From NCBI GenBank assembly GCA_951804985.1, contig OX638130.1, positions 122,649,593 through 122,713,592 on the forward strand: 64,000 nucleotides of DNA. The letters are read 5' to 3'. Of this stretch, positions 25,660 to 39,587 are shown piece by piece (position 1 is the first letter of the stretch; each line of letters opens with the position of its first letter). Below the pieces are notes generated by a model. That model was given only the letters and a program-made list of their open reading frames with translations, ran no database searches and had not been told where the DNA came from. Both the position numbers and the translations under genes were made by a program. Origin of the DNA: Dryomyza anilis. Taxonomy: Eukaryota > Arthropoda > Insecta > Diptera > Dryomyzidae.

Positions 25660-26730
25660 TGTTTGTTATCGTGTTTTTTATTTTTGTAAAAATTTTTATT
25701 TTTGTGTTTATCTTTTGTTTGATTTGGTTTCTGGTCTTATTTATGTGTTAGACTTTTGTCTTTTTCCCGTTTTTATTTTTCTTTTGTTTTCACTATTTTT
25801 ATAATGTTTTTTTTTATTGCGATTTTCTATTTTTGCTTATGATTTTATTTTTAAGATTGACTTTGTGTTTTTGTTTTTAATTTTAATGTTTCGTTTTTTT
25901 TTTCTTTTGCTTTAGTTTTAGTATTTTTACGTAAGTTCTAGATTTTTTATTTTAAGTTTTTGCTTTTGTATTTTTGCTTTTGTTTTTGTGTTTTCGTTTT
26001 TGCATTTTTAACTTTGTGTTTTTCTTTTGTTTTTGATTTTGTGTTTTTGCTTTTCTGTTAATTTCAGTTTTTGGGTGTTTTGCTATTGTATTTTATTTAT
26101 TATGTTTTTACTTTTGTTTTTGTGTTTTTACTTTTGTTTTCTGGTTTTGCTTTTCTTTTTGTTTTTGATTTTGCTTTTGATTATCTGATTTTATTTTGTG
26201 TTTTTGCTTTTGTTTGAGTCTTTGCTTTTGTGGTTTGATTTTGTGTCTTTCTTTTGTTTTCGCTTTTGTTTTTGGGTTTTTGTTGCTGTGTTTATATGTT
26301 GTGTTTTTGCTTTAGTTTTTGTGTTTTTGCATTTGTTTTGTGTTTTGCTGATATGGCTTTGCTTTAGTTTTTGTATTTTTTATGTTGTGTTTTTCCGTTT
26401 GTGTTTTTTATATTGTGTTTTTGATTTTGTGTGTTGCTTTTGTGTTTTTGCTATTATTTTTTTGCTTTTGATGTTCTATTTATGCTTTTCTTTTTGTGTT
26501 ATTGCTTTTCTTTGTGTATTTGCTTTTGTTTTTTTTTATTGTTGTGTTTTGATTTTTTGTTTTTGCATTTGTGATTTACTTTTGTGTTTTTCTTTTGTAT
26601 TTATGCTTTTGTGTTATTGCATTCATTTTGTTTTCGTATTTATATTTTGTATTTTTATTTTACTTTTGTTTTTGATTTTGTTTTTGTGTTTTTGCTTTTA
26701 TTCTTTGTATTTGCTTTTGTTTTTTCATCT
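25660..26730. repeat. Degenerate TTTTTGCTTTTGTTTTTGTG array
   Basis: About 1.07 kb of T-rich text built on CTTTTG and GTTTTTG words. It is the reverse complement in style of the A-rich core of the Helitron at 13795-14410, so it may come from a related element. The 181-aa frame at 26198-26743 is a low-complexity artefact. Confidence 0.75.
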
Positions 26731-27183
<453 letters not shown>

Positions 27184-29065
27184 AGAAAATATGATTATAT
27201 ACCTTCTGAGTTTTTTAAGAACGTGAAAATTTAAGAACGTGAATTGACCGATTTCAGAAAAGACGGCAAAAATTTATTTGAGACTTAGATCATACAAATC
27301 GAGTGATAGAAACAACCCGAGGAAAAATTTCTATAAATTTTCAGAAATATGTCCGGCATATTTTCGATAAATGGAAGTTTCTAGAAAAGTATAAAATTTT
27401 ATGGAATTTTAAAGACATATTGCCATTTTGTGGAACGGACAGAAACAGACAGCTTTTGATTCAAACTGTGCTTGGGAAGATATGTGAAGCGTTAAATGAT
27501 TGTATCTTCTTTTTATCTCGAATTTGTACTTAACACAAACATAAAGAATTTGATCATAAAATTTTTAAAAATACTTTACTATATGATTCTTGAACATTTA
27601 AAACACTTCCTTTAATTTTTTTAGTTATTTTAAAAATAATTTTTTACTTTAATTGTTTTATTTTAAATCAATCAAAATTCGGATTAATTTATTAATCAAT
27701 CTATCAGAAATTTTATGTATCAAGATTTTGATTAATTGATTAATCGCACATCCCTAGTTTTAATCGAATGAAATCGAGTGAATGGGTAGAGATATAAAAG
27801 GGTTTAAATTTACATTCTTAAATGATGTACAAAAAAATATGCCCGCTTAAAGATTTTCAATTACACAAATTCAAATGGACTTCACGTTTCTAATTAAGTT
27901 CTCACAATTTGGATATTCCTAAAGTGTATTTAACGTCAAACAAATAAATTGCAATTCTCGTGCGTTTCATTTGTGTGCATTGATTTTTGATCATTTTCAA
28001 ATTTCTGATTTCATTTCTATTCTATTGAGAATATTTCAGCTAATGTATTAAACAATTTCGATCTGACCAATGCAATAAAAATATTTTAAGGTGTACTCTT
28101 TAATTCATATCACTCTTTAATTCATATCATAGTAAAATAAAATTATATATATTATTTCAAACTGGATCTAGAAGCAATTCTCTCTCGTACTTTATTTTTG
28201 CAAATAAGTTATGAAATGAAGTCCAGAAATTAAACCTTTAACCAGCAAATCTTAAAAAGTTAAAAAAATATAGTCGGAATATAGTCGGAATATAGTCGGA
28301 ATATAGTCGGATCATATTTTCTAACCCAATAGACTCAAAAGAAGCAATCGCAAGTCATTCGCTAATTTGGTTTGGTGTAAAGTGGAAGACTTGGGAAAAA
28401 GCAGAGTTTTGTGAAGCGTGACACTTTTACCACTTAGATAGTTAAAGGAAAAATTCGAATTAAGTTTAAAATGTTCTTCTGGGAATCAATATAATTTTAC
28501 TATACTAAGAAATTCGTTATATATCTCACAAATCCCGCTCATCGAGGTCACTGTTATTATCAATTAACATTTATTGAATTCAAGAAATAAACAAATTCGA
28601 CAGAATTGAAATTTCATTAGGATTTCTATTAGAAGTTGTAACGAATAAATGAATTAAATAATATTTGTTTACTTAATTAGGTTTCGACAAGAACATAAAA
28701 TGTATGATACCATTAAAAATTAAAATGATCCGATGCTAATTTTATTTCAGTCTAATTTCGGGTTTGTGAGTTAACTAATATGTAGTGGGTTAGTTTTGCA
28801 CCGACGATATAAAATATACGGTTCAATGAAAATTAAAAGAAGGGATTTAATTGAAATAGGTCTCAACAAAATATTTTTTTAATTATATTATTTACAGAAA
28901 AAACATTTATAGCTTTTAAAAAATATCATAAAATAGATTTTATTATTTTAAATCACTTTTTAATAATAGGTACTTAAAATAGGTACCTAAAATAAATTAA
29001 AATCGTTATTTTCCCTTTAAACATATTAAAAATTATTTTTCTATTTTATACACAAAAAAAAATGT
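27184..29065. other. AT-rich intergenic DNA, no gene seen
   Basis: The only local structure noted is a three- to four-fold ATATAGTCGGA repeat at 28271-28312. Confidence 0.4.
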
Positions 29066-31030
29066 TCATAAATGAAAATTACGTTGATGACTCTCTTTAA
29101 ATCTCTGGCATAGCGCCAAGGCTTTAATCCATTCATTGCTCTCTTTGTCAGAGTATTTCACAAAATTTTCAGCAACTTTTAAAGTTTGTTTTAGAAATCT
29201 GCAAAGAAAAATAAGACTTAATTAGATTTTCAAAAAAGATAAAAACCAAATTACTTTAGTATGTTATCCAAAGACGGCGCTAATTTCTCTTCAAAGTCCA
29301 TTTGTGAACTGTTAAAAATATGCGCCATACAAAAGATAACAGCATAAAGAGTTTGCCATATTTCAGGCAACGCATTGAGCATCTGCTCCAATGTCTTGCG
29401 ACGCTTAGCGCGTAATTCATGTTGCTGCAAAAGCACCAAACGTTCACATACAGCTGCGCAATAATTCGCGCATGTTTGTGCAATTAGTTGCGATATTTTA
29501 AGCAATAGTAGCATTAGCTCAGGCTCCTTTTTAGGGCGCTGAAATATTGCAATTTCAATTGAATGTGATGCACTGCTGATAAATTGCTGTTGTTCCCTAT
29601 TGATTTCAATTTTTGTAGTTGAATTTAAATTGGCCAACGACAAAAGACTGTTTTTTGCATTAGAAATACAGTTGCTGGCCATGCAATTTAAATGAAAGCG
29701 GCTCTCATAGTGCCAAGTCGTCTTAAGCGGTTGCTGCTGTGTCAACAGCAACACTGAGAGTTGTAACAATTGCTGACAAAGCTGTGCATTGTCCAGACAC
29801 TGCAACGTCACCTCGCCGTGACTGACTTTATCACGTATACGCGGACCCTGCGGTGCTACAAACAGATCATACATAAACTTTAGACATACGACTGATAGAC
29901 CTTGCGATGCAGGCGGCAGCAGTTGATTGCTGCGATTATCAGGGCCGGGCACAGTGACGTCAAATACGCTGTCCATGGTGATGTAGTATTCATCGAGTTT
30001 GGCGCGCACATCAAAATCATTGGCGCGCGCATAATGCAGACGTAGCAACAGCTCGATTTGTGGCAAAACCAATACAACGTATTGCCAATAATTGGCGCTG
30101 TTGTAATAAATCAAAAGTTGCTCCCAATAAAGCTTGTGTTTAACACTTAGCCACTTGCATGACTTAAGAGCCGCTTCAAGATCGATTGCTGTAAAGTTGT
30201 TGCATGACTTTGATTCTTCGAATTTTGCAAAGTAACGCGAGAGATCTGTGAGCTGCGCTCTTTGCTGCAATTGCAGCTGCTGCACTTCTAAAGCGTGTCC
30301 CAGCGTATGCATTGCCACTAGCAGTACACTGACAAAGTAACGCGGAATTTCATCAGGTTGTGGAAAACCATGCCAGACAATATTGCGCAGATTAATGCCA
30401 TTCGGTGTGCCCAGCAGTATTTTCAGAAAAGAAATCTAAAAATATATTACGAATTATTTTTAGTCATACTTCCACATTCGGTACGACGTACCGCTTCCCA
30501 ACCAAAAATTCGTTTCATCTCTGCTGTGCAAAGCAAATCACGCAGCAGATGCGGTGGTTGCTTCCCGTCCGTGACGCTGTAATAAACATTGCCCAGTGCG
30601 AATTCCAACATTGATGTTAGCAGCAGTAACTGCTCTACAGTTGTAGTAGGACCAGACACGTCTGTGGACACAAACATTGGTCGCAGCACCTCTAAATTGT
30701 TGCCAAGCCATTGGAACTTTGAGAAATCTTCAATTTTTTGTGTCACACTTTCACACGCTACGTATATATGCTGTAGTCTGTGGACAACAATAAGGATTTG
30801 CTTATATTTTAAATTTGTTATATCTAAAATTGTGCAATTTAAAAATTAATAAGAAAAACAAATGAATCGTCACCTTCACTAGTTGGCTCCGTGCGTAATA
30901 GTGACCCAATTTCTTCCCAATTAAATGTGTTATTTTTTGCACAGAAGTATTTGTGCACATCTTCCAGTTGTCCATCGTTGGATGTATCAAAGAATTTGGC
31001 AATTTCTGAGTCCAATAAAGTTGAATACAT
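29066..31030 (-). CDS. ERMARD: ERMARD homologue (ER membrane-associated RNA degradation protein)
   Basis: Four coding exons, 31030-30874, 30823-30492, 30435-29255 and 29198-29066, have GT/AG introns of 48-56 nt and consistent phases. They give 600 aa; human ERMARD is somewhat longer. Family features are a central block with LLRDLL followed by a Phe-Gly pair, then [20 protein letters not shown] (about residues 176-195). This is the R-N-x-x-x-H-G core of the DUF4209 region. A second [10 protein letters not shown] follows, with Leu-rich helices after it. The mammalian protein sits in the ER membrane and has been linked to RNA decay; its biochemistry is poorly known. An acceptor-like TTGCAG at 31053 and ATGGTG|GTAAAT at 31125 suggest an alternative two-codon first exon, so the exact start is open. 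Confidence 0.85.
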
Positions 31031-31129
31031 TTGATGAAATTGGAAATTGACCTGCAAATATTGACTAAATATTATTAGCTATCTGATGAATAACCAACGA
31101 CCACACTCGGTTTATTTACCACCATAAAT

Positions 31130-32036
31130 CCGATTATTAAAATAAAATTATTATTGTTTTATATTGATATTGTTAATTATTTATTAATTAAATTTTTTAT
31201 TTACAAATTAAAAAAAATATTCTTTCTCAAGACTCAACGAATAAAACAGGGTGACTCTTTATTTGAAGGCTTATTCAACGAAGAAAACAGGGTGACTCTA
31301 TATTTGTAGAAAATTACGTCCAGTCTTGCCTTCATATTTTACGCATTTTGCTCAAAATGTAGCTAAATTTTCACAAAAAAAGCTCGAAATATTTTTTTTA
31401 CATATTTATTTACAATAGATAACTTAAATATTTGAACTATATTTTTTTACGAGTGAATCGAAATCGCTATTCATTGACTTTAATTCGATTGTATTCGAAT
31501 GCAACTTTTCAAATAATGATTTTTTTCCCCAGAGTTTTTAATTTATTTAATTGAAAAAAATTTAGTCCCTATAATTTTTTGACGCTTTTTGAAGAAAGGA
31601 ATTTCGTTTTACTTTACTTTAGAAGGGTTTAACTTTTTGTTTTGGTATATAGTATTGAATTGTCTATAACTCTGCATCTGAAATGATATATTTACTTCTT
31701 TGGAACTTTTCAGTAGAAATAATTGATCCAGAATACGAAATTGCAATAAACAATTTTTCTACTATTTCAGTAGATTTATATAATTGAGAATAGATGGCAC
31801 AATTCCCATTAAAATAATCTTTTAATGCCAATAATCGATAATATTCTGAAATTCTTTTGATAGGAATTTTAATATTTGACGAAAAAAAACAATTGATTTC
31901 GTTCTACAAAAATTTAACGGTTTGAATTCGATTGGAGGTTATTACTTCGTGTTCTTAAATATGTAATTGCAACTAAAATGTAAAAAGTAAATAAGTTTTG
32001 AATTTAATTATAAATGCATAATGTTTTATGAACAAT
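31130..32036. other. AT-rich intergenic DNA, no gene seen
   Basis: A short duplication, AAACAGGGTGACTCT at 31244 and 31282, is the only structure seen. Confidence 0.4.
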
Positions 32037-32318
32037 GGCTGCATTTAGCGACCTTAGCAGTTGTGGAGCTGTTGAGCAATTTGAGCTTGAATGGCATGCT
32101 ACCCTCAACATGTTTAGTGAGCGGTCGCCACTTTTTCCAGCATGAAATTTTTACGCTACATTTGCGCTGCCTTCAATTAAAGAGTTGTGTGTTACTTTAA
32201 TAAAATATTAATAATAAATTAATTTGTAAATTGACAGTTGAGATAGCAGTGCATTCAGTAACAGTGAGCGATTAGTTACTGAGCAGTTTCGCAACTGCTG
32301 AGGTCGCTGAATGCAACC
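32037..32318. mobile_element. MITE with GGTTGCATTCAGCGACC-type ends
   Basis: The left end GGCTGCATTTAGCGACCTTA and the right end (inverted) GGTTGCATTCAGCGACCTCA match at about 24 of 28 positions. The pair continues into AGCAGTTG. A second GAGCGGTCGCCAC / GTGAGCGATTAG pair lies inside. At 282 bp without coding, it is non-autonomous. The target duplication is unclear, although AATA-rich flanks are present. Confidence 0.7.
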
Positions 32319-32789
32319 AATATTATCCATATGAACTAATGGTATTACTTTTTTTAGATCAGAATTTATTAAAATTGTTTAATAGTTATACTGACTTATT
32401 TATACAATAATTTTAGTTCAAAATGTAAAAACATATTTGAAAAGCTCAAAAAATGATCAAAAAAGAAAAAGATCACAGCTGGTTCAAAATTTTTCAAAAG
32501 CTCTGATTTTGAGCTAAAGCTTACAAAGTGGCATCACTGAAAGAAACGTCAGAACCATAGAGTCAGAGCGACAGATTTTAGAATTTTTGTGTAAACATTT
32601 TCAAGTATTTAGTTCACACTCACCTTCTTGAACTTGAACTGTCTTCTCGACTGGTCCTGTTCGGCGTTGTCAATTATAGTTACCGGGAGTAATCCCGTTT
32701 TCTAAGTCAAGTATATTCACCATATTCGACTGTAGCAGCATCTGGGTTGGAAATATTTTTAGACACAGATGCACCCAGAAAAAAAATCC

Positions 32790-33136
32790 CTCAAATACCA
32801 TTAAAATTTGTCAATAGGATAATAATTGATTTAATAGTATACAAAAAATAAATCTTTTCATATAAATTCAATGGCAATGTCATGGTATTTTCTAATATTT
32901 AATGGTATTTTCCGATTAAAATAATAATTTAACCTATTGAATATTTTTAATAGTAAAAAAACTATTATTTATATAGTATTTTTTTCTGGCTATTTTAATA
33001 TTGAAATATTTAAATTTATGGTCTGAATTTTTCGAATACTATACAATTAATTAGAAACCTTTTGATTTTAAAAGAAAAACATATTAATACATGAACCATA
33101 CAATTAATGGTCGTACCATTAAGTAATTAATGGGAC
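32790..33136. mobile_element. Word-repeat element (ATACCATTAA words) with TCCC/GGGA ends
   Basis: Words such as ATACCATTAAAAT and AATGGTATTTTC recur in both orientations. The ends AATCCCTCAAATACCAT (32796) and TTAATGGGACATT (33125) form a short, weak inverted pair. There is no coding frame. It belongs to the same style as the elements at 36586 and 49963. Confidence 0.4.
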
Positions 33137-33810
33137 ATTTTATTTTGAGTTGTAGATTTTTAAATTACAATATTATTAATTCTTTGGTTATTGATTTATT
33201 TATTTAATAAATATGTATATTTACTAATTGATTTTTTATTTATTTATGTATTTTTAGTTATTATTTTTGCAGATAGTAATCTATCTATTTTTTAATCTAT
33301 TTTTTAATGAACGAATTTTTTAAAAAATTTATAAGTTTACAAATTTTTTAAACTAAAATTTAGTATATTTTGCTGTTTGCTTTGGAAATACGACTGAAAA
33401 AGTAATGAATATTTGAATTATTTGAATAATGTACTACACTGATGTATAATATATATTTTTATGTATTTACTTTTTATTATGAGTAACCAAAAATATATAT
33501 ATTTTTTATAATATTATTACGTTTAAAATACATTTTAAATAAAATAAATTAAGTAATGAAAATAAATAAATTTTATTTAATAAGATGTTTTGATTTTAAT
33601 TTATAAATTGTATTCACTTTTTTCTTAGTATAATAAAACGTATTTGGCATGAATGACCTAATATAGCGTGCATTATATCAATGGACCGCGCTTATCAGTA
33701 TCAAAAATTGTTCATGTTCATTTATTAACAATGCAGAATTATCATATGAACGCAAGAAATAAATAATCATTCATTGCAAGCAGTTTGACTTGAACAGTGT
33801 GGAAAATAAG

Positions 33811-35690
33811 ATGAGAACTTTTCCACTTGTCGTTTTTTTGTGGTATATATTTGTTTATTTTTTATTTGTTTGTATACAATAAGCGTGTTGAATTGTTTTT
33901 ATTTACTTTTTTTATTTTGCTAATGTTTAAAACAGTGTTATAGCGTTTATATACGCTGACCATGTTCTCGATAATAAGAACAAAACTTGCTACCTAGAAC
34001 ATAAAATCGGTAGTAAAAGTTTTCCAGCTAATTTTAAATTCGGTGTCTCTACGGCTGCATATCAAATAGAAGGAGCTTGGAATGAAGATGGCAAAGGGCC
34101 ATCAATATGGGATACGTTTACACATGAACACCCAGAAATGATTGATGATCATTCAAATGCTGATGTTGGTCCCGATTCATATCATCGCTTTGAACAGGAT
34201 CTCGCAGCGCTAAAGGAGCTTAAGGTTTGTTAATTTATGGCTTAAAATAAGCGTGAAGAATTGTTTTTTAAATATAGGTACAACATTATCGCTTTTCCAT
34301 ATCATGGGCAAGAATATTACCTGATGGCGATGTTTCGTCGAAAAATCAAAAAGGCATTGATTATTATAACATGGTAATTGATAAACTTTTAAGCAATAAT
34401 ATTCAACCAATGGTCACGATGTTTCATTACGATATGCCGGAGGAGCTTAATAAGTATGGTGGATTTACTAATACTATTATGGTGAAATATTTTCGATATT
34501 ATGCTGATACGCTATTCGAGAATTTTGGAGATCGTGTAAAACTGTGGATCACATTTAACGAACCATTTGATTATTGTATTCCTGGTTATGGCAACGCGAA
34601 TTATCCCCCAATGGTCAACGCAGCTGGGGTTGCCGATTATATCTGTATGGACACTACTCTAAGAGCTCATGCTACAGCATATAGACTTTATAGATCTCGT
34701 TATTATGTAAAACAGCATGGAAAAATAGGCATCACTTTAAGTAGTCGGTTTTATTTCTCTAAAGATAACGATGACACGGTTGTAGATCGTGGTATGCAAT
34801 ATGCGGTAATATTTGAATATGTACAGATAATAATTTGAATATTGATAACACGAATTTAAATACAGTTGGGCTGGCTTGCTCATCCAATATTCAGCACACC
34901 CGGCAACTATCCAGCTGTTATGATTCAAGATATTGTTAGCAATAGTCTGAGAGAAGGACGATCTTGGGCTCGGCTTAAAGCTATTGGTCAGGTGTGGCAT
35001 GATATTATAAAAGGATCGGCAGATTTCCTGGGCTTAAATTACTACACATCACGTTATATAGAAGATGCATCACCGCCACAAGGTCATGAACCATCCTGGG
35101 AACATGATTCACAGGTTAAGTACTCGTTGAACCCGAAATGGAAACGAGGAAAATCCAATTGGTTATACTGTGTGCCCGATGGTTTAGAAGGCATATTAAA
35201 GTGAGTAATTTCGTTTTATTTTTCTTATATTTTTTATAATTTATTAAACAGTTGGATACGCAACGAGTATGATAATGTTGAGGTTATTATAACGGAAAAT
35301 GGTTGGTCGGACGAAGGAGAATTAAATGATAGCGAAAGAATTGAATACATGAAAGTAAGTTTTTTTATATACATTAGGTTTTTACTTTTCTGATAAAAAA
35401 TATTTATTTATAAATAGGCTCACTTACAAGCTGTGTTAAATGCTGTGAATGATGGCTGCAATGTAACCAGCTACACGCATTGGAGTTTAATTGATAATTT
35501 CGAATGGCAGCGCGGTTATACGTAAGTGATTTGATTTTATTATTTTTTTAAACTAAATCTTAAATGTTTTTGCAGTGAAAAGTTTGGACTTTATTACGTC
35601 AATATGACAAGCCCTGATAAAGAGCGTGTTGCGAAAAATTCAGCGCATTATTATAAAAAAGTTATAACTAGCCGTATGATACCAGACTGA
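33811..35690 (+). CDS. Glycoside hydrolase family 1 (beta-glucosidase / myrosinase-1-like), 501 aa
   Basis: Seven exons: 33811-33842, 33936-34224, 34278-34805, 34866-35200, 35252-35354, 35418-35521 and 35576-35690. Phases agree throughout and the product is 501 aa, normal for the family. Exon 1 plus the start of exon 2 code for a signal peptide (cleavage probably near AFIYA). Then come the GH1 N-terminal [20 protein letters not shown], acid/base Glu202 in TFNEP, nucleophile Glu410 in ITENG, and the C-terminal [11 protein letters not shown]. All catalytic residues are present, so an active secreted retaining beta-glycosidase is expected. The substrate (plant glucoside, cellobiose or other) cannot be read from sequence. 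AATAAA follows at about 35811. Intron 1 is 93 nt; the others are 50-65 nt. Confidence 0.95.
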
Positions 35691-36585
35691 AAAATTGAAC
35701 ATTATCAGTTCATTTTGTGTTTACGTGTCAGATATATGTGTCTCAAAATATCTTATGATTTTTACAAATTTTATGTATGGAATTAGAAAATATCAATTAT
35801 GTTTATGTTAATAAAGCGTACATAATAAATATATTTTATTATATACAAAATAATTATAAATCATGTGCATTTTAAAATGTATGAAACTTAATAGTGTCAA
35901 TAAAATAAAAATTTGCGTAAATTGCGTTCTTTATTTATAAATTAATATATATTTTATTGGGTCGACGGAATAAAGATTGCTTCATTCCGATGGATGGTAT
36001 CGATGAATTTTTCTTTTATTTTCCAGAATTTTCTTGATGGTTTACTACATACAATCTGCAAGCAAAATAATACAAATACATTAATGCCAATAATTTATTA
36101 ACTACTAATTAGGGGTAGAAGTCTGAACATAAATAGAATTCTGTACGGCTGTATCTCGTATATGGAGCGTTGTAGAGTGGATCAAAGTTTGCATGTTCAT
36201 TTTTGCCTTTGTATGGGATTATGGAGATTTTTTTCAAAAATTCAAAATTGTTATAGAACTCAAAGAAATTAATAGTGTATTTAGAAAAAATCTTAAAACC
36301 TCTATATCTCGTAAAAGGAACGTTTAGATTGTGTTAGAACTCATAGAAACTAATAGTGACCAATAGTGAAACCAATAATTTATTTACAACTAACCCAATG
36401 AAAATTCTAAATTAATTTTCCTTTGAAGTTAAAAAGTCTGATTAATTTTATTTTCTTTGTATTTTATTTTAAGTATGTCATATCAAGGCGTTTACAACGT
36501 ATATTTTATTTATAAACCATATACTTTTATACAATGTATGTTGTTCAAAAACATTAATGACAAACAATACAAAAATAATTATGAA
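35691..36585. other. Intergenic DNA downstream of the glycosidase
   Basis: Polyadenylation signals (AATAAA near 35811 and 35901) are followed by AT-rich sequence. No gene is seen. Confidence 0.45.
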
Positions 36586-39500
36586 GATCCCAAGAAACAT
36601 TTTAACGTAGTTCCGTAAACAAACGGAATCACAATTCCATTTATTACGGTACGTAGAAGACGGATCCGTCCTTACTTGAATGAAAACGGAACATTTACGG
36701 CATGCCAAAATATTCCACTCCGTTCAAATGCCGTATATTGTCCGTAATTCGAACATACCGGTTTTCTACCGTTTTGTCTCCGTTGTGACGTATACGTTAG
36801 TACTCCGTTTGATACAGACTACACCGTTTTTATACCGTTTTAACTCCGTTAAGTACGGACAACATTTACCGTTTTCACTCCGGTTTTCAGTCGCTGTTAT
36901 AAAATTTTTAGTTCGTTTTTTACAAGCTATGAAGATGGTGCATGAGAAACAACACAAATTAGGTAAGTGTAAATACACATACAATTAAAAAAATATTTAA
37001 TGGTAACGAAATTTATTTATAAAATTCAAGAAACGACAAAACAAGACATCGTCGGACATAAATTCCAATCGCAGCGATGACGTGAGAAAATGGAAAATTC
37101 TCAGAAAGCACATCTTGAACCAGGCGGCGACAACTTCCCATCGATTATGTTTTACCGGAAGTTTAACATTTTCCAATGTTTTTTTTCACATATTTTGCTT
37201 TTTATTAGTGGCTTGCTGCGGCTCAAACATGAAGGAGTTGGTTGGTCGGCCAGCTTTCGTTGCATCAATTTAAAAATATATTTAAAAAATCGACAAATGT
37301 AAGTAAATTTTAATTTGACAGTATTCATAGGTGGCACTCCGTTGAATATTTTCTATTTGTAGCATAGTTGCCATTTCTATTTAAAATTTCCTATATGTGG
37401 TATTGGGAAAATGGAAAATTTTGTAATGTAATGTGGAGCAAAGACTATAAGACGTGCGACTTCGCAAAAAACATATTCAACATAGCAAAATCCTGTTTTT
37501 TATGATATTTTTTGGTACACGGATTGTGTACATGAGCTCTGCCGCATCTCTGCTTGCATTGTTGTTGTTTCACCGTGTAAAATTTTCAACAACACAAAAC
37601 AGCTGTTTGTTAATTCAGATGCTGAAAATTTTGTGAAATTTGCCAAAATTTACACATTTTTTGCAACCGAACTACTCAAATGCAGAAGTTTTGAGTTACA
37701 CGTAATGAGTCTAAAAATTAGCACTATTTTTTTAAAACTATGCCTAAAATTCATAGTCTAAGGGAAAAATGAAAAAATAATTAACATTTTCTGAAAAAAT
37801 TGTAAAATTTACGAGAAAAAATAGCAATTTGGTGAATAAAACCAGTGTGTCCCCCTTTTCATTAGTTTAGGGAAAAAGGGACAAAACTTTTGCAAATATT
37901 ACAATATTAAAATAAATTTATTATATATTATGTTTATCTTAATATTTATATTATAAATCGATTTTATAATGAAATTATGTGTATGTTTATATCGCTGTAA
38001 ATACCAAATATGGAACAATATTGCGCTTAAATATAATGAGGACGTTAAATAAAATAAACTAAAATTGTGAATTTACTTACGGCCGGTTGAATACAGTTAT
38101 CAGTTAAAAACAATCTGACAAATAAATTTAATTTTTTGTTTTAATATCAATATTGAAATTGTCAGATTAACTAATCGATTTCCATCGCTAACTCATGGTT
38201 AAAAGTTGTATGCATCCGGGCATTAAGCAATTAACAGTCCGATAATCCCTTTCCGTAGAGATATTTTAAAATTTTGTCCTAGTTGACAATTTCGTACGCT
38301 TGTTTAGCCAAATATAGCTCTTCATCATGCCTGACAACGATATCATCCATAATTCGTATCAAAATCGGTTGAAAATTGTACCCACACTATCAATTTTTGA
38401 ATAAAACTAAATATATATAAACTAAAACGTTGTTTACGTTTGTTTTGAGTATTTTTACGTTGTCAGAAAATTAATTTGTTATTAAATTTCTGTTTGGCGC
38501 AAACATCAAAAGCAGTGGTGAATATGTTGAATATAAAGGGGGAAAAATGTCTAAAATGAGAAAATCTGTGGCATTATTGTCCAAGTTGAATAAAAGTTGT
38601 CTAAGTTGAATAAAAAGTTGTCCAAATTGCGACTGCGACGCACACTAACAAAACGATTTTTACATCTACATTGACGGAGTTTCATGTCTTGTGGTCTATG
38701 ATGTGGAGTATAAGTTAATTCGGTTGATCAGTTTTTTTCACCCAATGCAAAAACAAATACAATCTTTGCCATTTTTGAGGTCATTTTTAATAAAATGGGA
38801 ATTTGCGTGATCTTTTTAACTTTTAATTTAATTACTTGAGAAAAATACACATTTATTGGGGTAAAATATAAAGTCTGAAATGTACATCATCGGCTGAATA
38901 TAGAAATTTGATACTGTTTTTATTTATTTTCAGATGTTTGTATCAAGAAATTCAGAAATGAAGAAGCTAAATCAATGGACATATTTTTAATTTAGTTAAT
39001 TAATTTTAAAAAATCTAAATACTCTATTGTTTAATTAAATTTTTATTATTAATGTTGTTTCAATTAATTTTATACTTATTTTTGTTTGTAAGTATAAGTT
39101 TGTTAAAATCCATTGTTGTAAATAAATAAATTATATTTTTTATATCCTCTTAATAAATACAATTAAATGTATTATAAAATATAACTTATTCGACTGTATT
39201 TATTTTTACATACTAAAAAGAAGCAGTACTACATGGAAAATATGCCATTCCGTTTTTTTTAATACGGCATAAAAACGTACCGTATACGGTACGTTTTTCA
39301 ATACACTCAACGGAGTCCACTCCGTTTAATAATAACAATACGGGCGTATACGGTGCAGAAACGTAACGTAGACTACGGAGCTCACTCCGTTTTATTTTGA
39401 AAATACGGTACGTTAACGGTCCGTCGATACTGTATGAAAAACGGTTTCGAACACCGTTTTCGATGTTACGTTTTATCCGTTCTCTGTACCGTATACGGCT

Positions 39501-39587
39501 CCGTAATACGGTACGTTTACGGAATCTGATTCCGTATATGCTGTACCGTTAACGGCACGTATACGGTACGTTTTGTTTCTTGGGATT
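36586..39587. mobile_element. 3-kb element with 350-bp inverted ends full of ACGGTACGTTTT / CCGTATACGG words
   Basis: The outermost ends ATCCCAAGAAAC (36586) and GTTTCTTGGGAT (39587) are exact inverted copies. Each is followed inward by about 320-350 bp crowded with ACGG, CCGT and GTATACGGTACGT words, many palindromic. The interior (37000-39200) is ordinary AT-rich DNA. It includes a stretch at 36900-37300 with splice-like signals (TTAG|GTAAGTG, ATTCAAG|AAACG) and a fairly open frame, but nothing recognisable as a transposase. It is probably a non-autonomous or decayed DNA transposon. The superfamily is not assigned. Confidence 0.7.

Noticed and set aside
36680..37302. Frames inside the 3-kb inverted-repeat element as a transposase
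   Set aside because: Short frames with splice-like signals but no catalytic motif or recognisable domain. The first 200 bp is repeat-word DNA.
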